A program made the translations under genes and the position numbers. Below, piece by piece: positions 16,431-20,924 of a stretch of 20,924 bases of DNA. Origin of the DNA: Neocallimastix lanati (nom. inval.) (Eukaryota > Neocallimastigomycota > Neocallimastigomycetes > Neocallimastigales > Neocallimastigaceae); NCBI GenBank assembly GCA_016946835.1, contig JACVTC010000521.1, positions 1-20,924 of the forward strand, written 5' to 3'. Each line of letters starts with the position of its first letter. The first letter of the stretch is position 1. The notes under the pieces were generated by a model, which had not been told where the DNA came from, did not search any database, and saw only the letters and a list, made by a program, of their open reading frames with translations.

Positions 16431-16801
16431 CTCGGGTTTATAATCTACAAAACCTTGCAAAATTGTAAATAAGAGTTTATGAAATTAATATCCTGTAAGC
16501 TAACACTGTCTTACTCGAATATTAACTTCGTAAATTTGTTAACTTTTTAATATTTTTTTTTTATTATTATTTTTTTTTATTTATAATCTATAATTAAATA
16601 AAGTTACTACAAAAACTAAAGTTTTCCCAAGTTTTTTTTTTTTTTTTTTTTTTTTATTATTATTATAACTTTTATTATTATCATTATTAATATTAAATTA
16701 TTAATTATTTTTATTTAACAAAACTTTTGGATAATCTGATAGTATACCCTGTCTGACGTGCAGCTTGCCTCTTCACGGCGTCATGCCACGCGGGTACCAC
16801 G
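16431..16801. other. Spacer with a short GC-rich patch at 16740-16800
   Basis: Mostly AT-rich with a long T-run at 16633-16655. The last ~60 nt (GTCTGACGTGCAGC through CACGCGGGTACCACGG) are strikingly GC-rich and end exactly where the integrase homology starts, so they mark a junction with sequence of unknown origin. Confidence 0.55.
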
Positions 16802-17995
16802 GCTACATGGATATTTTTGTTAAAAAGTAAAATCGAAACTATTGATGTAATTATCAATATGTTCAAATTTTTGAATAATATTTTTAATGAAAATAAAATT
16901 AAATATTTTAAATCAGATAATGGTAGAGAATATAATAAAAGAAAAATTTTAGAATTTTGTAAAAATAATGGAATAAGAAAAATCTATTCCCCACCTTATA
17001 ATCCTGAAAATAATGGTCTGGCTGAAAGGTTTAATCAAACCATTATTTCATGTGCAAAAACCTTATTATTTTGGAGCAAATTATCTGAATATTTCTGGGA
17101 TTTTGCCTTTACCTACGCAAATTATATATATAACAAAGTACCACATAGTGGTATTGATAATAAAATTCCAGAAGAAATCTTTTACAATAAAAAAGTCAAT
17201 TTAAAATACATAAAAGTATTTAGTTGTATTGCTTATTATAAGGATTATTCTCAAGATAAAGGAAAATTTAACTCCAACGCTAACAAAGGAATTTTTCTAG
17301 GATTCTATGAACAATCCTATAGTTACCTTATTATGGATTATGAAAATTTCAAAATGCATCGTGTAAGACAAATTCAATGCATAGAAGACGAACCGGCTAA
17401 TATTTCACTTTCTGATAATGTAACAAATGATTTGACCAACAGCAACTTCCTTAATTTTAATTTCATTAACAATACTCAATTAACAAACTGTAGTAATTTC
17501 ATTAATACAGTATATAATAATAACGAAGATTTTAATTATCAATTAAATGGTGTTAATAATTTATTTCAAAAATTAAATTTAAACGAAAAATCAGATGAAA
17601 CTCAAATGGAAATTGATAATGAATTTTCTAATAAAAATAAATATAAGCCTGAATATAACAATCCCATTTCAATAAAGCGCTTCCAAAATGCTTATGATAG
17701 CTATAATTTACATAGTAATTTAAATAAAAATTTATATAATAATTACTACGATAAAAACGATCATTATTATGCTAAAAATAATAATTTCAAGTTTGATCAA
17801 AGTAAAAATATTTTTATTAATAAAAATATTTCAAAAAATGAGCAAAAAATAAAAAATTATAATAATATAAATCAAACCTTATTTAATAATAAACTAAGTA
17901 AAAACAATCCAGAACAAAATCAAACCTTGGTTAATAATAATAATTTAAACAAAAAAATTTTGAACAAAATCAAACCTTATTTAATAATATGTTGA
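16802..17995 (+). pseudogene. pol: Internal fragment of a second copia pol: integrase without its first catalytic residue
   Basis: Copia integrase from just before TWIFLLKSK (about 16805) onward. D of SDNGREY and E of NNGLAERF are present 35 residues apart, and the family motifs (FLGFYEQSYSYLIMD) follow. The first catalytic Asp, the HHCC zinc site, protease and gag are missing because the fragment begins at a GC-rich junction. No ATG fits; an in-frame TTG at 16817 is not a credible start. After ~230 codons it becomes an Asn-rich linker and hits a stop at 17995 caused by a frame slip at 17951-17957. Its sequence differs much from the integrase of the complete element, so it belongs to another copia family. 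Confidence 0.85.
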
Positions 17996-18115
17996 ATAAA
18001 AATAATTTTGAACAAAATCTAATCCTATATAATAATAAACTGAATAAAAATTATTCTGAACAAAATCAAACCCTATTTAATAATAATTTTAATGCAAATA
18101 ATTCTGAAAAGAAAT
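17871..18115 (+). repeat. 48-bp tandem repeat in the pol linker, with one off-length unit
   Basis: Copies of a 16-codon unit (EQNQTLFNNKLNKN-like). The CAAACC-type landmark falls at 17873, 17921, 17971, 18019 and 18067, spacings of 48, 50, 48 and 48. The 50-bp unit is not a multiple of three and is where the frame breaks. Confidence 0.8.
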
Positions 18116-18393
18116 CAAATAATAAAATTTTCATTAACAATAAATTTCATATAAAGAAAAATCATCATGATAATAATAAACATGTTACAAAAAGTAAAAA
18201 TAATAAATATATCAAGAACTTAGTATCAATATCAACCAATATTCCTATGACATACAATAACGCTATTACCTGTAAAAATAAGGAATATCGGAAGGATGTT
18301 ATTAATAATGAACTTAACAACCTATATGACAATAAAATAATGACTTATGTTAAAAATATTCCAAAAGGGCAAAATGTACAGGCAATAATTTAA
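17958..18393 (+). pseudogene. Continuation of the second copia pol fragment, ending at the start of RT
   Basis: The shifted frame continues the Asn-rich linker and then shows the region just before reverse transcriptase: TYNNAITCKNKEYRKDVINNELNNLYDNKIM, matching the equivalent NEWLKSVDNELNNM region of the complete copia. It stops at 18393 before RT proper. The first ATG in this frame (17989) is internal and probably meaningless. The fragment therefore spans mid-integrase to the RT border and cannot act alone. Confidence 0.75.
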
Positions 18394-18919
18394 TATCTGA
18401 AAATAAAGATCCATTTAATAAAACTATTTATAAAAGTGCTATTTATAACTAATTAAGGATTTGAGAAAGAATATAATTGTGAAAAAAAATTTTTTTTAAT
18501 TATTTATTAAATGCTTTCAACAACGCATCAATACTTTCATCTATAATGATATTTCCTTTTTCAGTTAGATGAGTATGGTCATACCAAAAAAATATTATCA
18601 ATATCTGTTTTGTTTTTATCTGAAACAGATATTAATGATTAATTTTTACATGAATAATTGTTTTACTCCTTTAGTACATATAAATTATTTATTATTTATT
18701 ATTTAATTATTTCTTATTTAATTATTTCTTATTTAATTATTTATTATTTATTATTCAATTATTTATTATTTATTATTTATTATGTTATTTTTTTTTTTTT
18801 ATTTTTATTCTTTTTTATTATTTATACATTTTGTATTTTGTTTAAGTAAAAATAATTATCAATATTTTAATTATAATAAAATAGATATTATTTTTTTTTA
18901 AAAAAAAAAAAAAAAAAAT
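18394..18919. other. AT-rich spacer with a short tandem repeat
   Basis: Just after the fragment, 18378-18450 stays coding-like in another frame (NLISENKDPFNKTIYKSAIYN), perhaps more retroelement debris. From about 18690 to 18790 there are tandem TATTTAATTATTTCT-like units. The hydrophobic translation across these is not a protein. Poly-A/T run at 18890-18918. Confidence 0.6.
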
Positions 18920-19385
18920 CTACATGAATCTTCTTCTTTTTTCTTTATCAAATTCTTCTTTCTCAATATAATAAATATTGGAAATTTCACAAATTTCTAT
19001 TAATTGATTTATATCCAGATTTAAAATAATCGCCAATTCCCTAATACTACGTTTTGGATTATTTATAAAATTATCAATATTCTTTAAATCATCCTTAGAC
19101 AATTTACAATGATCCTTAATTTCATCTAGAGATAATTTTCTTTTTTTCAACAATGGTATTACAAAACGAACAGCTGAAATTTTTTCTCCTTTTTTTTCTC
19201 CATTTTTTTCTCCATTTTTTTCTCCTTCTATGTATTTTTCTTTACCATATTCACTCATTGCAGATAAATGATCCCTTTCAACTTTTTCTATTCTTTCATA
19301 CGCTTCACGAATTTCTCTACGAGTTCCTAAATAATTAAGATAATTATATGCTCTTTTAAATAATTTTTTTTCGGTATCTTATATA
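18920..19385 (-). pseudogene. C-terminal part of the Rpn-family gene in a second frame
   Basis: This frame is open upstream of its first ATG (19258) to about 19385, reading DTEKKLFKRAYNYLNYLGTR and onward, which fits the region after the nuclease domain. Then comes a Gly-Glu-Lys repeat (EGEKNGEKNGEKKGEK), the charged helix typical of Rpn C-termini, and two helical segments (LSLDEIKDHCKLSKDDL; IRELAIILNLDINQLIEIC) resembling family ends. The frames meet near 19378-19385 at an A8 run and differ by one base. With it the protein would be about 440 aa; without it, two separate pieces. Confidence 0.75.
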
Positions 19386-20241
19386 TTTCAGGTTTCAACA
19401 AAAATTTAATCCAACTATATTTTTCTGATTCAAGTTGATTTTTATTTATTTCATTTAAAAATTTAGGCAATTCAATAAAATGAAAAATCAAAGAATTTTT
19501 AAAAATTTCTGTTTTATTTGTTTGAGTATTTTGAATAGTATATACAGAGTGACATCTATTTTGTAATTCGTTTATGTACGCATTATATTCACTTTCATTA
19601 TTAAATTGTTCACTATTTACCGTACTATCCTTAATGGCAACATAATTTAATATATTTATCATAACTAAATCTGGTACTTTTTCATATGGTTCATTTCTGG
19701 GTAAAGAATGGAAAATTATACCAGCAGCATAGTATAATGATCGCTTCCCCATATGACCTTTATTATTCATTTGAATTTCAATATTAATTAGTTTGTTCGT
19801 CCTGGTTTTCGCAAGTAAATCTATATTTTCAGGATATATTATTTTATCAATATCTCGTTTTTTTCTTTCATTTGTTTCTCTTAAGTTATAATTTGAAGAT
19901 GGTGTTTCTATAAATGAATTAACTAATACATCCATTCTTCCCAATTTTCCATATAATTCATTATTTTCTTCTTTATCATTTACCTCTTTTTCTTCATTGG
20001 ATTGATTTGTTTCTTCATTATTATTTTTTTTCATATTACCTATTAATGATTTGTCTGCTTTTACAGGAACTATCTCTGTGTTAATATAAGATAAATCTAC
20101 AATTGGATTTTTTTCAAATTCCAATATTTTATTTAAAAAATCAATCATTATATCTTTGTTTTGAGATACCCCAAATAAATTTTTAAATATAACATCATTT
20201 TTCGGATCAAGCATCTTTTTTTCTTTTTCAAAAATATTCAT
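19327..20241 (-). CDS. Rpn-family PD-(D/E)XK nuclease / putative transposase, frameshifted
   Basis: Similar to the Rpn recombination-promoting nucleases (PD-(D/E)XK family transposase), a bacterial-type family also abundant in anaerobic fungi. The hallmark N-terminus DPKNDVIFKNLFG is present (Met10 at 20214 is the canonical start; the first ATG is nine codons earlier). The active-site region is ENIDLLAKTRTNKLINIEIQ, with D141, E155 and Q157. KRSLYYAAGII and IFHFIELPKF follow, as in the family. Between residues 62 and 140 is a hydrophilic insertion rich in Asn/Glu that also contains a GRMDVLV segment resembling a second copy of the D-strand. The last ~17 residues are out of frame; the real C-terminus continues in the next entry. 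Known members of this family are DNA endonucleases; activity of this copy is unknown. Confidence 0.85.
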   Translation of the reverse strand: MNIFEKEKKMLDPKNDVIFKNLFGVSQNKDIMIDFLNKILEFEKNPIVDLSYINTEIVPVKADKSLIGNMKKNNNEETNQSNEEKEVNDKEENNELYGKLGRMDVLVNSFIETPSSNYNLRETNERKKRDIDKIIYPENIDLLAKTRTNKLINIEIQMNNKGHMGKRSLYYAAGIIFHSLPRNEPYEKVPDLVMINILNYVAIKDSTVNSEQFNNESEYNAYINELQNRCHSVYTIQNTQTNKTEIFKNSLIFHFIELPKFLNEINKNQLESEKYSWIKFLLKPEIYKIPKKNYLKEHIIILII

Positions 20242-20453
20242 TAACTAATAATTAAAATAATTAAAATTAAAATTTAAAATTTTTTATTTTATTATTTTTC
20301 TTTTTATTTATTTTCTTTTTTGAAAATTTTATTAATATCTGTTAGAAAAAATTACAATTATATTTGATACTATATATTTATTGATATGCTTTAATATATT
20401 AATTATTACAACATTATATTTTGGTGAGTAAGAACCAATTATTATTAAATATA
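20242..20453. other. AT-rich spacer upstream of the Rpn gene
   Basis: No gene or distinct promoter motif can be picked out; TATA-like runs are everywhere. Confidence 0.6.
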
Positions 20454-20652
20454 TTTTTATGAAATTATATATTATATGAGCATTAAAATAATGAATGTGG
20501 TTCATTTCGCCAATTTTTAAAATACAAATTTTCAATACGCCATTTATTTTTAATGGCTTGTAAAATGTTTTGTTAACGCCATAAAAAATTATAATACAAT
20601 TAATTTTAAAATAAATAAATGTATAAATTAATAAATAAATAGATAAATAAAT
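20454..20652 (-). repeat. Dispersed repeat, copy 2
   Basis: Reverse-complement counterpart of 4121-4301. It contains the GCCATT/AATGGC hairpin (20539-20557), CGCCAATTTTT, and the ATGAATGTGGTTCAT segment. The 20454-20480 part is identical to 4275-4301 in direct orientation. Confidence 0.55.
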
Positions 20653-20700
20653 AAAGAATATAATTATAAAAATATATAAAATAAAATAAAATAAAATAAA

Positions 20701-20924
20701 TAGTAGAATATGAATATAAAGTACAGATTGAATAAATAAAATAAAATAAAATAAATAGTAGAATGTGAATATAAAGTACATATTTAATAAAATAAAATAA
20801 AATAAATAGTAGAATATGAATATAAAGTATATATTTAATAAAATAAAATAAAATAAATAGTAGAATGTGAATATAAAGTACATATTTAATAAAATAAAAT
20901 AAAATAAATAGTAGAATGTGAACA
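20701..20924. repeat. 51-bp minisatellite, at least five copies, continuing past the window
   Basis: The landmark TAGTAGAAT begins at 20701, 20756, 20807, 20858 and 20909: one 55-bp then three 51-bp steps. The unit is TAGTAGAATGTGAATATAAA, then GTACATATTTAAT and an (AAAAT)n stretch. Copies differ at one G/A and a few other positions. The long hydrophobic translation on the minus strand follows from the repeat. Confidence 0.9.

Noticed and set aside
4631-18393. The 4631 LTR and the 16802-18393 pol fragment being one element interrupted by insertions
   Set aside because: Both are on the plus strand, but no second LTR, no shared sequence and no continuous structure link them over 11 kb.

Overview
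The window looks like nuclear DNA of an anaerobic gut fungus (Neocallimastigomycota). It is extremely AT-rich and full of A/T homopolymers. Its proteins are very rich in Asn, Lys and Ile. It carries the mix of repeat families I associate with that phylum: FLYWCH-MULE transposase proteins, Rpn-type PD-(D/E)XK nuclease proteins, and copia and gypsy LTR retrotransposons. The assignment rests on family content and composition only; no housekeeping gene, rRNA or intact tRNA is present to confirm it.

Layout, left to right. (1) 1-1209 is AT-rich DNA with a 50-bp tandem repeat. (2) 1210-2630 (-) is a FLYWCH-MULE transposase gene whose last ~55 codons are in another frame. (3) 3042-3545 is a GC-richer island with many hairpins and a tRNA-like segment. 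(4) 4631-5262 (+) is a retroelement 5' end: a 174-bp LTR, a primer-binding site and a leader with tandem hairpins, without recognisable coding sequence after it. (5) 5878-7080 (+) is a stop-riddled, coding-like region I could not identify. (6) 7429-8406 (-) is a gypsy-type gag cut off after its zinc knuckle, preceded by four tandem hairpins at 8494-8662. (7) 9566-15928 (-) is a complete copia element: 239/238-bp LTRs, a 5-bp target duplication TATTT, a primer-binding site matching half of tRNA-Lys(CUU), a long leader with six hairpins, gag, pol and a polypurine tract. (8) 16262-16430 is a second structured island. (9) 16802-18393 (+) is a broken internal fragment of a different copia pol. (10) 18920-20241 (-) is a frameshifted Rpn-family gene. 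(11) 20454-20924 holds an inverted copy of a repeat also seen near 4200, then a 51-bp minisatellite that runs off the window.

There is no operon or host pathway here; this is a repeat-dominated region. The complete copia element is the only unit that looks recently mobile: its LTRs are nearly identical and every catalytic residue I looked for is present. Gag and pol are in one frame separated by a single UAA. The observation I rate highest is that three retroelement leaders in the window each carry a tandem array of small hairpins. In one array the stem sequences change from copy to copy while the pairing is kept, so the structure rather than the sequence appears to be preserved.
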